From: UBA2210 sp036825195
GTDB lineage: Bacteria; Desulfobacterota; Syntrophia; Syntrophales; UBA2210
Assembly: GCA_036825195.1 (NCBI GenBank)
Contig: DAISYQ010000014.1
Location: 1 to 64,000, forward strand
DNA: 64,000 nt
Direction of reading: 5' to 3'
Positions 1 through 9,800 of this stretch are shown piece after piece. Below the pieces are notes generated by a model, which saw only the letters and a program-made list of their open reading frames with translations, had not been told where the DNA came from and did not search any database. How positions within the stretch are numbered: the stretch's first letter is position 1; each line of letters opens with the position of its first letter. A program made the translations under genes and the position numbers.

Positions 1-579
1 CGGCTCCGGTCGGTCCCCGTGCCCCGCGATTTCAGCATCGTCTTCGGCGGTGATTACGAAGACCAGCAAAAGGCCTTCAGGGAGCTGCTGCTCAGTTTCA
101 CCCTGGCGATCCTCCTTGTATACATGGTTATGGCCTCTCTTTACGAATCGCTCCGATATCCTCTGGTGGTCATGTTTTCCGTCCCCTTCGCCGCCATCGG
201 GGTCATTCTGATCCTTTTCCTTTCCAATACCACCTTCAATGTCCAGTCATATATCGGCTGTATCATGCTTGGCGGCATTGTGGTGAACAATGCCATTCTC
301 CTGGTGGATCACATCAATCTCCTGAGACGCCGGGATAATCTTCCTCTGAGGGATGCCATTGAGGAGGCGGGGCGTCGACGGTTGAGGCCGATTCTGATGA
401 CGGCTATGACGACGATCCTCGCCATGGTCCCTCTCGCGATCGGACTCGGTGAGGGGGGCGAAGTTCAGGCGCCGCTTGCACGGGCCGTTATCGGGGGACT
501 TCTCAGTTCCACCTTGATTACACTCCTTTTGGTTCCCTCTGTGTACCTCCTGTTCGAGCGGAGGCGGGAGAAAAAATGA
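1..579 (+). CDS. RND efflux transporter, C-terminal fragment (5' end outside window)
   Basis: The reading frame is open from base 1, so this is the last ~190 residues of an inner-membrane RND (AcrB/MdtC-type) pump. It shows the late transmembrane block: a hydrophobic helix followed by an MASLYESL turn, the segment with GGIVVNNAILLVD (the conserved NNAILLVD helix), the R-R-R-LRPILMTAMTTILAMVPLA motif region and a final helix with LLLVPSVYLLFER. These are standard RND family signatures. Its stop codon overlaps the start of the downstream TolC-like gene (ATGA), so the two are translationally coupled and probably form one tripartite export system with an adaptor gene lying upstream of the window. 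The substrate cannot be told. Confidence 0.93.
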   Translation, partial: RLRSVPVPRDFSIVFGGDYEDQQKAFRELLLSFTLAILLVYMVMASLYESLRYPLVVMFSVPFAAIGVILILFLSNTTFNVQSYIGCIMLGGIVVNNAILLVDHINLLRRRDNLPLRDAIEEAGRRRLRPILMTAMTTILAMVPLAIGLGEGGEVQAPLARAVIGGLLSSTLITLLLVPSVYLLFERRREKK

Positions 580-2228
580 AAGGATCGTACCCGTCGGTTA
601 TGGAATCAACAATGATATCGAGGTATCGCATAGGGAAGGTCGTGCTTATCCTTCTCGGAGCTTTCTGTCTCTGTTCGCAGTCCTGTCTGCTCCCGTGTCA
701 GAGGACCGGAGGTGTATGTTCCGGCTCTTCGATTGTCCCTGCGTCGGGGCCGGTGGCCGCACAGGACGAAATAAGGACCGGAACCGACGAGGCGAGAGAA
801 CCAGTGGCGTCAAAGGGTCCGTTGAGACTGACGGCTCGGGACGGCATTCTGACGGCACTGGAGAACAACAGAACCCTCCGGATAGAACGGTTCAATCCGG
901 AGATATATCGAGCGGCAGAGGAGAAGGAACGGGCCGTATTCGATCCCGTTATCGCCGGTACCTACTCACGTTTCCGTGCCAGGAGTCACAGCGATGCTTC
1001 GGCGGTGGACGATGATATAGATAACGAAGTCGACACGATGATCGGGCTCTCCGGACAAATCCCCACGGGCACCGATGTGGAACTGGAAATTGCAACGGAA
1101 CAGTCATGGTCCGACGATTCCCCGGACGATCTCCATGAATCACGCGTCGGGCTCAGTGTGACCCAGGCCCTTCTCAGGGGAGCAGGCCTGGAGTACAACC
1201 TTGCCAGGCTCCGTCAGGCGAGGATCGACACGCGGATATCGGAGTACGAACTGCGCGGCTTCGCCGAGGCCCTTGTTGCCGAGGTGGAGGAAACATACTG
1301 GGATTACGCCCTCACGGAGCGGCAGATAGAGATTTTCCAGGGATCACTGACGCTGGCCGAGCAACAGAAGAGCGAAACGGAGGAGATGATCGCCATCGGC
1401 TCACTGGCCGAATCCGAGCTTGTCGCCGCAGAGGCGGAAATCGCCCTCAGAAGGGAAGGGCTGATCAATGCGAAAAGCTCCCTTGAAAAGACAAGGCTGC
1501 AATTGTTGCGGCTGCTGAACCCCCCAAGCGAGAATCTGTGGAGCCGTAAGCTCGTCATCATGGACCAGCCTGTCGCACCCGAAGTTACACTTGACGATGT
1601 GGAAGATCATGTGCGGGTCGCCCTGAAAATGAGACCCGACCTGAATCAGGCACGGATCGGGGTGCTCCGGGGTGATCTCGAAATTATGAGGACAAAGAAC
1701 GGGGCCCTTCCCAAACTGGACTTTTTTATCAGTCTCGGCAAAACGGGATATGCCGGATCGTTCAGTAGTTCCGTTACCAATATTGCGGGCGATTCCTACG
1801 ATATTCTCGCGGGGATCAATCTCGAATACCCCTTCCTGAATCGTGGTGCGAAAGCCGATCATCGAAAGTCTCTCCTCACCCGGAAGCAGGCGGATGAGTC
1901 GGTGAAAAACATGGCTCAGCTTGTCCAGGTGGATGTCAGATCCGCCTATATCGAAGTGGGACGAGCCCGGGAGCAGATCACGGCAACCTCAGCCACCCGA
2001 GCGCTTCAGGAAGAAAAGACACGGATTGAAATGGAAAAGTTTCGCGTCGGCAAGTCGACAACGCTTCTTGTAGCCCAAGCCCAGAGAGATCTTCTTGAGA
2101 GTCGCATCGCTGAGACGGAATCGATTGCCAACTATTTGAAATCACTTGTAGAACTCTATAGGCTCGAAGGTTCTCTGCTTGAACGGAGGGGTATCGAGGC
2201 ACCCGGCCGGGACCCGGTCCACTTCTGA
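576..2228 (+). CDS. TolC-family outer membrane efflux protein
   Basis: Outer membrane channel partner of the upstream RND pump. The 550-residue protein begins with a hydrophobic export signal (about residues 18-36) and a low-complexity stretch, then has two long helical repeats typical of OEP/TolC proteins, including alternating Glu/Ala-rich coiled-coil segments (about 210-300 and 420-530). The start at 576 is preceded by a GGGAG ribosome site and overlaps the upstream stop; an in-frame ATG at 612 is a possible alternative. Family membership is clear from the helical pattern and context; the exported substrate is unknown. Confidence 0.88.
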   Translation: MKGSYPSVMESTMISRYRIGKVVLILLGAFCLCSQSCLLPCQRTGGVCSGSSIVPASGPVAAQDEIRTGTDEAREPVASKGPLRLTARDGILTALENNRTLRIERFNPEIYRAAEEKERAVFDPVIAGTYSRFRARSHSDASAVDDDIDNEVDTMIGLSGQIPTGTDVELEIATEQSWSDDSPDDLHESRVGLSVTQALLRGAGLEYNLARLRQARIDTRISEYELRGFAEALVAEVEETYWDYALTERQIEIFQGSLTLAEQQKSETEEMIAIGSLAESELVAAEAEIALRREGLINAKSSLEKTRLQLLRLLNPPSENLWSRKLVIMDQPVAPEVTLDDVEDHVRVALKMRPDLNQARIGVLRGDLEIMRTKNGALPKLDFFISLGKTGYAGSFSSSVTNIAGDSYDILAGINLEYPFLNRGAKADHRKSLLTRKQADESVKNMAQLVQVDVRSAYIEVGRAREQITATSATRALQEEKTRIEMEKFRVGKSTTLLVAQAQRDLLESRIAETESIANYLKSLVELYRLEGSLLERRGIEAPGRDPVHF

Positions 2229-2388
2229 GAATGCGTCAGCGGAGATGATTGTCATTTTCTTATGTTTGATCATATACGATTGTATGATGACTATGTCGTG
2301 AAACCTTTCGAACAGCGATCGAAGTCGATTCGCTCTGTCCGTCTTCCCCTGTGCCGTAAATAAAAATAGTATTTTCCGAACTTCACTA

Positions 2389-2417
2389 TTGACAATACAA
2401 TATCCAGGAAGTACAAG
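2389..2417 (+). promoter_or_regulatory. Sigma-70-like promoter of the amino acid ABC transporter operon
   Basis: A perfect -35 box TTGACA (2389-2394) is followed after 17 bases by TACAAG (2412-2417), a 4/6 match to the -10 consensus. The start codon of the ATPase gene lies about 30 bases downstream. Confidence 0.55.
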
Positions 2418-2432
2418 AGCGCATTATGCGCT
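2418..2432 (+). promoter_or_regulatory. Small palindrome between promoter and ribosome site
   Basis: AGCGCATTATGCGCT is a perfect 6-bp inverted repeat with a 3-base centre. It sits right after the proposed -10 box and immediately before the AGGAG ribosome site (2433-2437). It could be an operator or a short hairpin near the mRNA 5' end. Confidence 0.35.
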
Positions 2433-2446
2433 AGGAGTGTTTCTGT

Positions 2447-3175
2447 GTGATTACCTTTAAAAATGTCAATAAGTGGTTCGGAAAACTACACGTCCTCAAC
2501 AATATCAATTTTCATGTAGCCCCGGGAGAGGTCGTTGTCGTCTGCGGTCCGAGCGGGTCGGGAAAGAGCACTCTCATCCGGTGTATCAACAAACTGGAAC
2601 CCATACAGAGCGGTGAGATCACTGCCGATGGCATACCCATTCACGACCGCCGTGTCAATCTTACCCATCTTCGAGCGGAGATCGGATTTGTATTTCAGCA
2701 GTTCAATCTCTATCCCCACATGACCGCCCTCCAGAATATCACCCTTGCCCCTGTCAACGTCAGGAAGATCAAACCGGAAGAGGCTGAAGAGCGGGGGATT
2801 AAATTACTGGAAAAGGTCGGTATCGGTGAAAAGGCCCACGCCTATCCGACTCAGTTGTCAGGGGGGCAACAGCAGCGTGTGGCCATTGCGCGCGGTCTGG
2901 CCATGCAGCCCAAGATCATGCTCTTTGATGAACCGACATCGGCACTGGACCCGGAAATGATCAACGAGGTCCTTGATGTCATGCGTGATCTGGCACGTGA
3001 GGGTATGACCATGATCGTTGTTACCCATGAAATGGGATTTGCCCGCGAGGTTGCCGACAGGGTCTCCTTTATGGACGAGGGTCAGATCATCGAAGAGGCA
3101 ACGCCGGATGATTTCTTTTATCGACCCAAGAGTGATCGTACAAAACTCTTTTTAAGTAAGATATTGACCCATTAA
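2447..3175 (+). CDS. Polar amino acid ABC transporter, ATP-binding protein (GlnQ/AapP type)
   Basis: Cytoplasmic ATPase that powers uptake of a polar amino acid. At 242 residues it has the usual length for the family. Visible motifs are Walker A GPSGSGKST (34-42), the Q-loop QQFNLYPHMT, the signature LSGGQQQR (about 137-144), Walker B with LFDEPTSALDPE (about 160-172) and the H-loop in VTHEMGFA. Translation starts at GTG with AGGAG ten bases upstream. It is followed by the binding protein and the fused permease, giving a complete importer. Specificity within the HisP/GlnQ/GltL group is not determinable from the ATPase. Confidence 0.95.
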   Translation: MITFKNVNKWFGKLHVLNNINFHVAPGEVVVVCGPSGSGKSTLIRCINKLEPIQSGEITADGIPIHDRRVNLTHLRAEIGFVFQQFNLYPHMTALQNITLAPVNVRKIKPEEAEERGIKLLEKVGIGEKAHAYPTQLSGGQQQRVAIARGLAMQPKIMLFDEPTSALDPEMINEVLDVMRDLAREGMTMIVVTHEMGFAREVADRVSFMDEGQIIEEATPDDFFYRPKSDRTKLFLSKILTH

Positions 3176-3265
3176 GTGCAGGAGGCGTATTCCCCTGTCG
3201 GTACCATACGATATGGGGAGTATTTATTAATTACTTTAATATTTTATAGCTAAGGAGGTTGTCCG

Positions 3266-4111
3266 ATGCAAAAGAGAGTATGGAGATCAGTGTTGGTGTT
3301 GGCTGTGGCATTTCTGCTGGTGCCCGGTATCTGCTTTGCAGGCCCGACCTATGACAAGGTCAAGGAATCGGGTGTTGTTAATGCGGGTCTGATGTATAAC
3401 AGTATTCCAGCGGCCTATTTTAACGATAAGAATGAATGGGTTGGGTTCGATGTCGATATCGCTTCAGAAGTTATCAAACGTATCGGCCAGTCCATGGGCA
3501 AAGAACTCAAGATGGAGAAGATCAAACTGAACAACAAGACACGCATCTCGTTTCTGACATCCGGACGTATCGATATGAGTACGGCCAATATGACCCACAA
3601 ACGCGAGCGGGACAAGACAATCGATTTTTCCATCACCTATTTCTTTGATGGGGAAAAGATTCTGGCCAAAAAGGGAAAATACAAGGACCATAAAGACTTT
3701 GTGGGTAAGAAGATAGCCTCCATGCAGGGAACAACCAGCGAGAAAAATGCCGTCAATCTCCTGAAATCGTTGGGTGACACCGATCCGAAGGTCATCAGCT
3801 TCCAGGATGAGCCTTCCTGCTTCCTGGCTCTGCAGCAGGACAAGGTTGCAGGTTGGGCTACCGACAGCACGATACTCATCGGATATGCCGCAAAGGAACC
3901 GGGTAAGTATGAACTGGTGGGCGATTTCTTCAGCGATGAGCCCTATGGCATCGGATTGCCCCAGGATGACAGTGCTTGGCGTGATGCCGTCAATTTCGCG
4001 ATCCAGGATATGTGGGTGGACGGAACGTACATGAATATATACAATAAGTGGTATGGCCCCGATACACCTTACTACTTCCCGATGACCGAGAAAATCGAAA
4101 TGTGGCCATAG
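3266..4111 (+). CDS. Polar amino acid ABC transporter, periplasmic substrate-binding protein
   Basis: Captures the amino acid in the periplasm and delivers it to the permease. The 281-residue precursor has a clear signal peptide cut after about residue 25 (CFA|GP). The mature part has the SBP_bac_3 pattern, with GFDVDIASEV in lobe 1 and the R-I-D-M-S-TANMTHKRERDK stretch that usually carries the substrate-contacting Arg. The sequence resembles GltI/AatJ glutamate/aspartate binders, but specificity is inference. AAGGAGG lies ten bases before the ATG. A hairpin downstream separates it from the permease gene, in keeping with binding proteins being made in excess. Confidence 0.93.
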   Translation: MQKRVWRSVLVLAVAFLLVPGICFAGPTYDKVKESGVVNAGLMYNSIPAAYFNDKNEWVGFDVDIASEVIKRIGQSMGKELKMEKIKLNNKTRISFLTSGRIDMSTANMTHKRERDKTIDFSITYFFDGEKILAKKGKYKDHKDFVGKKIASMQGTTSEKNAVNLLKSLGDTDPKVISFQDEPSCFLALQQDKVAGWATDSTILIGYAAKEPGKYELVGDFFSDEPYGIGLPQDDSAWRDAVNFAIQDMWVDGTYMNIYNKWYGPDTPYYFPMTEKIEMWP

Positions 4112-4140
4112 AACGTACCGTTTTTTGAGTGCCGACAACC

Positions 4141-4171
4141 GCGGCCCGGGAATAACCCGGGCCGCAGTTTT
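4141..4171 (+). terminator. GC-rich intercistronic hairpin (attenuating terminator)
   Basis: A perfect 10-bp stem GCGGCCCGGG / CCCGGGCCGC with loop AATAA (4141-4165) is followed by TTTT at 4168-4171. It lies between the binding-protein and permease genes, where a partial terminator or 3'-end stabiliser would raise the ratio of binding protein to membrane subunit. Confidence 0.7.
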
Positions 4172-4205
4172 GTGCGGTATCTTTCCTTAGAAGGTGGATG
4201 TGAGC

Positions 4206-6005
4206 ATGATAGAACCTTGGAAGCGCCAGGTTCAACAATTTGCGATAGTGGCCGGGATAGCCCTTGCCATATATCTTTTTTTTACACACATTGATTTCGG
4301 GTATAAATTTCACTGGGCCGTTCTCTGGGAGGTAAATCCAACCTATAAGGAGGTCTTCGGTATCTGGCTGATCCGGGGTCTTCTGCTCACGATAGAAATC
4401 TCTCTGATCAGTACCATCGTTTCACTGGTGCTCGGGACCTTTTTCGGAATCGCCCGTCTCTCCGACTTCAAGCCCCTCTACTGGTTCGCCACGGGTTACG
4501 TGGAATTCTTCCGAAACACCCCGCTCCTGGTTCAGCTGTTCTTCTGGTACTTCGCCTTTCCTCTGGGATTGCCCGAGACTTTTCGTGCCTTTCTCTACGA
4601 CCATAATTATGAACTGATAGCCGCTACCGGTGGCTTGAGCATATACACCGCCGCCTTTATCGCCGAGGTCGTTCGGGCGGGCATTCAGGCTATCCCGAGG
4701 GGGCACCTCGAGGCAGCGGCATCTTCCGGCTTGAGCCGGATTCAGGCCCTGCGTTTTGTAATCCTGCCCCAGGCATTTCGCATCATCATGCCGCCTCTTG
4801 GAAGCGAACTCCTGAACAACATGAAAAACTCATCGCTTGCCATGACGATAGGAGTTGCCGATCTCTGCTGGCAGGCGCAACAGATCGAGTCATTCACCTT
4901 CCGGGGCTTCGAGGCAACAACGGCGGCAACAGTCATCTACCTCTCACTGTCGCTTACTATCAGTACACTGATGAACAGTATCAACCACCATCTGGAGATC
5001 GGGAAGGAAAAGGATCTCAGTATCCTGGACCGGATACTGGGTTTTGTTGTGAAGCCCTTCTGGCTCCTGATGAAGCTCCTTTTCGGGGGTATCGAACGGA
5101 CCTGGAAGCGTCTGCGGCCGAGGAGAAGGAAACCGTTGGAGGTGGAAGCCACCTACATGTCGACGGGAACCGCATGGATGGAGCGCCTGATCCCTATCCT
5201 TTCGCTGACGGGAAAGGGTCTCTTTCTCCTGATCCTGTGCGGCCTGGTGGTTTCGGTCGGGTATGGGCTATTGGGCTTCAAATGGAGTGTTGTGGGTGAC
5301 AACTTCCGAGCGCTCCTGATATGGACCTTCCCCAACGGACTGGGAGGAGAGATCTTCTACGGTCTCGGAGGACTTTCCCTTAGTATCATTCTGGCCCTGA
5401 TCGGGCTGACGGCAAGCTTCGTTATCGGTCTTGCCGCCGGTTTGGGGCGTCTGAGTAAAAATCCGCTTATCAGTACCCCGAGCGTCCTGTATATTGAACT
5501 GATACGCGGGAACCCGCTGATCATGGTGATCTTCTGGGTCTACTTCTTTTCACCCATCATCACGGGGATGCAGATGGATGTCTTCTGGAGTGCCACGATA
5601 GCCTTCACCCTCTTTTCAGGGGCATACCTGGCTGAGATCGTCCGGGCCGGCGTAAAGGCTATTCCTCCGGGACAGATGGAGGCGGCAACGGCTTCGGGCT
5701 TGAACTATTTCAAGGCGATGCGCTTTGTAATCCTCCCGCAGGCCCTCAAGATGATGATTCCCGCTATTGTTGGGCAGTTCATAGCACTCTTTAAAGATAC
5801 CTCCCTTGCCTATATCATCGGGGTTTTCGAGCTGACAACCGTGGCCCAGACCATCAACAACCGGCTTATGATCTATCCCTTTGAGATCTATACGACGATC
5901 GCGGTGCTCTACTTTATCTGCTGTTACAGCATGAGCATGGTGGCACGACGGCTCGAACGCAAGTACACCCCGGAAGCCCGCATCGAAATTCCGGCGATGG
6001 CCTGA
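4206..6005 (+). CDS. Amino acid ABC transporter permease, two permease domains fused in one chain
   Basis: Membrane channel of the importer. The 599-residue protein contains two complete BPD_transp_1/HisMQ domains: about residues 55-265, with an EAA loop near 168 (EAAASSGLSRIQALRFVILP), and about 380-585, with an EAA loop near 491 (EAATASGLNYFKAMRFVILP). A cytoplasmic basic linker (R-P-R-R-R-K near 315) joins them. Most relatives encode two separate proteins of 220-250 residues, so this is a tandem fusion able to supply both halves of the dimer. ATG 4206 is preferred because GAAGGTGG ends eight bases before it; an in-frame GTG at 4194 lies inside that ribosome site. Confidence 0.93.
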   Translation: MIEPWKRQVQQFAIVAGIALAIYLFFTHIDFGYKFHWAVLWEVNPTYKEVFGIWLIRGLLLTIEISLISTIVSLVLGTFFGIARLSDFKPLYWFATGYVEFFRNTPLLVQLFFWYFAFPLGLPETFRAFLYDHNYELIAATGGLSIYTAAFIAEVVRAGIQAIPRGHLEAAASSGLSRIQALRFVILPQAFRIIMPPLGSELLNNMKNSSLAMTIGVADLCWQAQQIESFTFRGFEATTAATVIYLSLSLTISTLMNSINHHLEIGKEKDLSILDRILGFVVKPFWLLMKLLFGGIERTWKRLRPRRRKPLEVEATYMSTGTAWMERLIPILSLTGKGLFLLILCGLVVSVGYGLLGFKWSVVGDNFRALLIWTFPNGLGGEIFYGLGGLSLSIILALIGLTASFVIGLAAGLGRLSKNPLISTPSVLYIELIRGNPLIMVIFWVYFFSPIITGMQMDVFWSATIAFTLFSGAYLAEIVRAGVKAIPPGQMEAATASGLNYFKAMRFVILPQALKMMIPAIVGQFIALFKDTSLAYIIGVFELTTVAQTINNRLMIYPFEIYTTIAVLYFICCYSMSMVARRLERKYTPEARIEIPAMA

Positions 6006-6058
6006 GGTTCCGAACTCTCCTCCAATTTGCCTGTAATGAGAAGAAAAGGCCTTTGTGT

Positions 6059-6490
6059 TTAGGCTGTCACGATATCTTTATGATTATGGGGCTTTGGAAA
6101 GAGGGGGACAAGTCCCCAGACGGCCCGTGCCTGATTGCATCGCATCAGGTCCTCGAGTCCGGCATGCCAAAGACCGCCATCGAAGGTAATCCCAAAGTTC
6201 CTGCAGGGGCCGGGCCTTCGGTTGTAGATCATACATCGGACAGCACATCCGATGTCGCCTTCGAGGGCGATACATCGCGGGTGACTCCGGTTTGTCCCCT
6301 TCATACAGAGACGAAAGCCTGTCAGGTGGTCTGTCATTTCAAAGGGAACGACCCCGCCGCTCTCTTCATCCGCCTCGCGCCAGTAAAAAGAGACTCTGAA
6401 GACAGCACAGCATGCCCCGCAGGAAAGACAGGGATTGTCAGTGAAATCGTATGCATATACCAATGGGTGAGCCGTATCAATAATCGGCAT
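6059..6490 (-). CDS. YkgJ-family cysteine cluster protein
   Basis: A 143-residue protein with the family signature CxxCxxCC (Cys21, 24, 27, 28) and further Cys in GCAVRCMIYNRRPGPCRNF, matching the UPF0153/YkgJ family (putative zinc or iron-sulfur chelating domain). The function of the family is not established. The gene is convergent with the transporter operon, with about 50 bases between the stops and no clear terminator there. A GGGAG ribosome site precedes the ATG by eight bases. Confidence 0.85.
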   Translation of the reverse strand: MPIIDTAHPLVYAYDFTDNPCLSCGACCAVFRVSFYWREADEESGGVVPFEMTDHLTGFRLCMKGTNRSHPRCIALEGDIGCAVRCMIYNRRPGPCRNFGITFDGGLWHAGLEDLMRCNQARAVWGLVPLFPKPHNHKDIVTA

Positions 6491-6871
6491 CTGCCGTACT
6501 CCCGGAAGTTGTAATTACACCTGCCTCAAAGGCGACAGGAATTGTACGCCGAAAATTGGGGCTGTCAAGAAGGATTTCTTGCGGAGCCTATCTTTCGTCG
6601 TCATGTCGTGACTGGTCGCCAAAGACTCTTTGGTGGAGAATGTCTGGAAGATATATTTTCCGGATAACCCGACTCCGATCGAACTGATGAAGTCAAGAAG
6701 GAGGGAGGTTCAGAAGTGTTGTAGCGGCGTGTTGTTACGTGGAGCCGTTCCGATCTACGATGCCGGTGGTTTTCTCGGTGGATTTTTCTTGCGACCCAAA
6801 AATGCGATACAAAAAAGAATCCCCGCCCCCTTTCGCGGGCGGGGATTCGACCTGTTCTTGTTGCTATGCGT
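6491..6871. other. Intergenic region with a minus-strand terminator
   Basis: This 381-base stretch lies between the start of the YkgJ-like gene and the end of the NuoF-GltD fusion gene, both on the minus strand. It should hold the YkgJ promoter. The only recognised element is the terminator at 6811-6848. A 101-codon plus-strand frame beginning at 6630 crosses that terminator and runs into the antisense of the next gene, so it was not accepted. Confidence 0.6.
6811..6848 (-). terminator. Rho-independent terminator of the NuoE/HndB/NuoF-GltD operon
   Basis: On the minus strand a perfect 12-bp stem GAATCCCCGCCC / GGGCGGGGATTC (6817-6828 with 6837-6848, loop of 8) is followed directly by TTTTTT (6816-6811). 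It lies 24 bases beyond the stop codon of the last gene of the minus operon and marks its 3' end. Confidence 0.93.
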
Positions 6872-9800
6872 TTATACCTTAGCGTCGCACCGCAGGCAGC
6901 GGGACGCCTCTCTGATGGCCGTCTCTATATCATAGCCCAGTTCCACTTCGGTGAGATTACCCTTTCTCTCGGCCGGACTTAGTTCAGGCATTGCAGCCTG
7001 GGGTTGTTCATCGGAATCCTCGTCGATTTCGAAGGGTATATCGATTTCATCAACCGGTGCCACCCAGGGAGGTTCACCGTATTGGGCGCGTATCGTTCTG
7101 TCGATATCATCTGCGGCCTGATGCCCTGCGGCGATGGCGCCAACCACTGTCCACGGCCCCGTTACCGCATCGCCTCCGGCAAAGAATTTATCGCTGGTAG
7201 TTTGAGATTTACTCCCCTCCGCGAGATCGAAACAATCCCATCGATTGACCGATACGCCGCTTTCCTCCGGTACAAATGAGAGATCCGGGCTCTGACCGAT
7301 GGCAGCTACGACGGCGTCAACATCAAGGGTGAATTCGGAGCCCTCGACAGGGATGGGACGTCTCCTTCCGCTGTTATCGAAGTCTCCGGCCTTCATCCGC
7401 TCACAGACGATACCGGTCACCTTGCCGTTCTCCGAGACGATCTTCTTGGGTGCTATGAAGTAATCGATCTTGATCCCTTCTTCCTCTGCGGCAATGATTT
7501 CTTCATCTGCAGCGGGCATGTCTTCCCGTGTTCTCCGATAGAGAATCGTGACGTCCGCACCCAAACGTACCGCACAACGCGCGGCGTCGATAGCGGAATT
7601 ACCTCCTCCGACGATCGCCACCCTACTGCCAAGGGTCTTTTCACCCTTCAGCCAGGCATCTTCATCGTTGTTGAAATCTCTCAGGAATTCGACACCACCA
7701 TAGACACCAGCCGCATCTTCTCCTTCGATCTTCATCCTCTGGCTCTTGTGAGCTCCGGGTGCGAGATAGATATAGTCGTATTCATTCCCTACCGTATCGA
7801 AGGAGATATCTCTGCCGACGCGGGTATTGCACTTGATGTCCACACCGAGGGCCCGGATATCATCAACTTCCCCTGCAAGGATGTTGCGGGGGAGACGGTA
7901 AGAGGGGATACCATAGCGGGTCATCCCACCCGGTTCGGGAAGTTCTTCGAAGACGGTTACCTGATAGCCGCGAAGTGCCAGATCCCGTGCCGCCGTCAGA
8001 CCTGCCGGTCCGGCTCCGACAATCGCTATCTTTTCATTTCTGTTGACCACTACAGGCTCCACTGAGGGACGGCTTGCGTTGTCGGTGATAAATCTCTTAA
8101 TGAATTTGATGGCGAGAGACTCATCCAGTGAATTGCGCCTGCATTTGGACTGGCACTGATGATCGCACACCCTGCCGCAGATGGAAGGGAAGGGGTTCGT
8201 TTTCATCATAACCCGATAGGCGTCGTCGAATCTTTTTGCTCGAACGAGCGCCAAATACTGGGGAACATCCATGCCGATGGGGCAGGCGTTTTTACAGGGC
8301 GATTCGAAGAGGGCCGAGCAGACACCGGCCGAGCAGTGTTTATCCCTGATATGTTCTTCGTATTCCTTACGGAAGTATCTGATGGTGCTCAAAACGGGAT
8401 TGGGTGCGGTCTGGCCGAGACCACACAGGGCCGAATTCTTGATTACATCGGCCATTTCCTCAAGGAGTTCGATATCACCCTCCTGTCCTCTTCCTTCACA
8501 GATATTGGTAAGGATTTCCAGCATCCTTTTTGTTCCCTCGCGGCAGGGGGTACACTTGCCGCAGGACTCATCCTGGCAAAAATCCATGAAGAAGCGCGCC
8601 ATATCGACGGGACACATATCCTCGTTCATTACGATAAGACCACCGGACCCCATGATAGCTCCGAGTTTGGCGACATTTTCATAGTCTATCGGGGCATTGA
8701 GGTGTTGAACGGGAATCATTCCTCCCGAGGGGCCGCCGAGTTGAGCAGCCTTGAACTTTTTCCCTTTCGGAATGCCGCCGCCTATGTCGTATACGATGGT
8801 TCCGAGGGAGGTACCCATGGGAACCTCAACAAGCCCGACATTGTTGACATCGCCCGTGAGCGCAAAGACTTTCGTACCCTTGCTCGTTTCATTTCCGACA
8901 CTGGAGAACCACGCGCTTCCCTTTGCGATGATCTGACCAACGCTCGCCAGGGTTTCAACGTTATTCAAGACGCTCGGTTTCTGCCAGAGACCGGCAACGG
9001 CGGGGAAGGGTGGACGGGGCCGCGGCATGCCGCGATTCCCCTCGATCGATGTCATGAGGGCCGTCTCCTCGCCGCAGACGAAGGCGCCGGCGCCTTGATA
9101 GACTTCAAGGTCGAAATCGAAGCCGGTATCCAGTATATTTTCACCGAGGAGGCCATATTCCTTTGCCTGTTGTATAGCAATATCCAGTCGGCGAAGCGCC
9201 AGCGGATATTCGGCACGGCAGTAGATGTAACCCTTGTGGGCCCCGATTGCCTTCGCTGCGATGATCATTCCTTCGAGTACGGAATGGGGATCTGCTTCGA
9301 GGACGCTCCTGTCCATGAATGCACCCGGATCACCTTCGTCGGCGTTGCACAGGACATATTTGACATCGCCTTTCGACTGGAAGGCGAATTTCCACTTCAG
9401 ACCGGTCGGGAATCCGGCGCCGCCACGACCGCGGAGACCGGAATCGAGAACCTCCTGAATGATCTCCTCAGATGTCATCTCGGTGAGCGCTTTAGCCATG
9501 CCGGCGTAACCATCACGTGCGATGTATTCGTCAATGACTTCCGGGTCGATGAGACCCTTGTTTCGCAACACCCGCAGTTCCTGGTGTGCAAAGAAGGGTA
9601 TGTCATGCATTGCCGGGATTGTCTCTTCAGTGGACGGCTCTTTGTACAGGAGACGCTCCAGTGGTCTTCCCTTGAGGAGATGTTCTTCAACCAGTTCGGG
9701 GATGTCTTCCGGTTGGACCATCATGTAAACGATTCCGTCAGGATAGACGACCATGATGGGACCCATGGCACAGAAGCCGTTGCAGCCCGTTTCGACTATT

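Noticed and set aside
6630..6935. 101-codon plus-strand frame in the intergenic region at 6.6 kb
   Set aside because: It crosses the terminator of the minus operon and runs into the antisense of NuoF-GltD, with arginine-rich nonsense composition.
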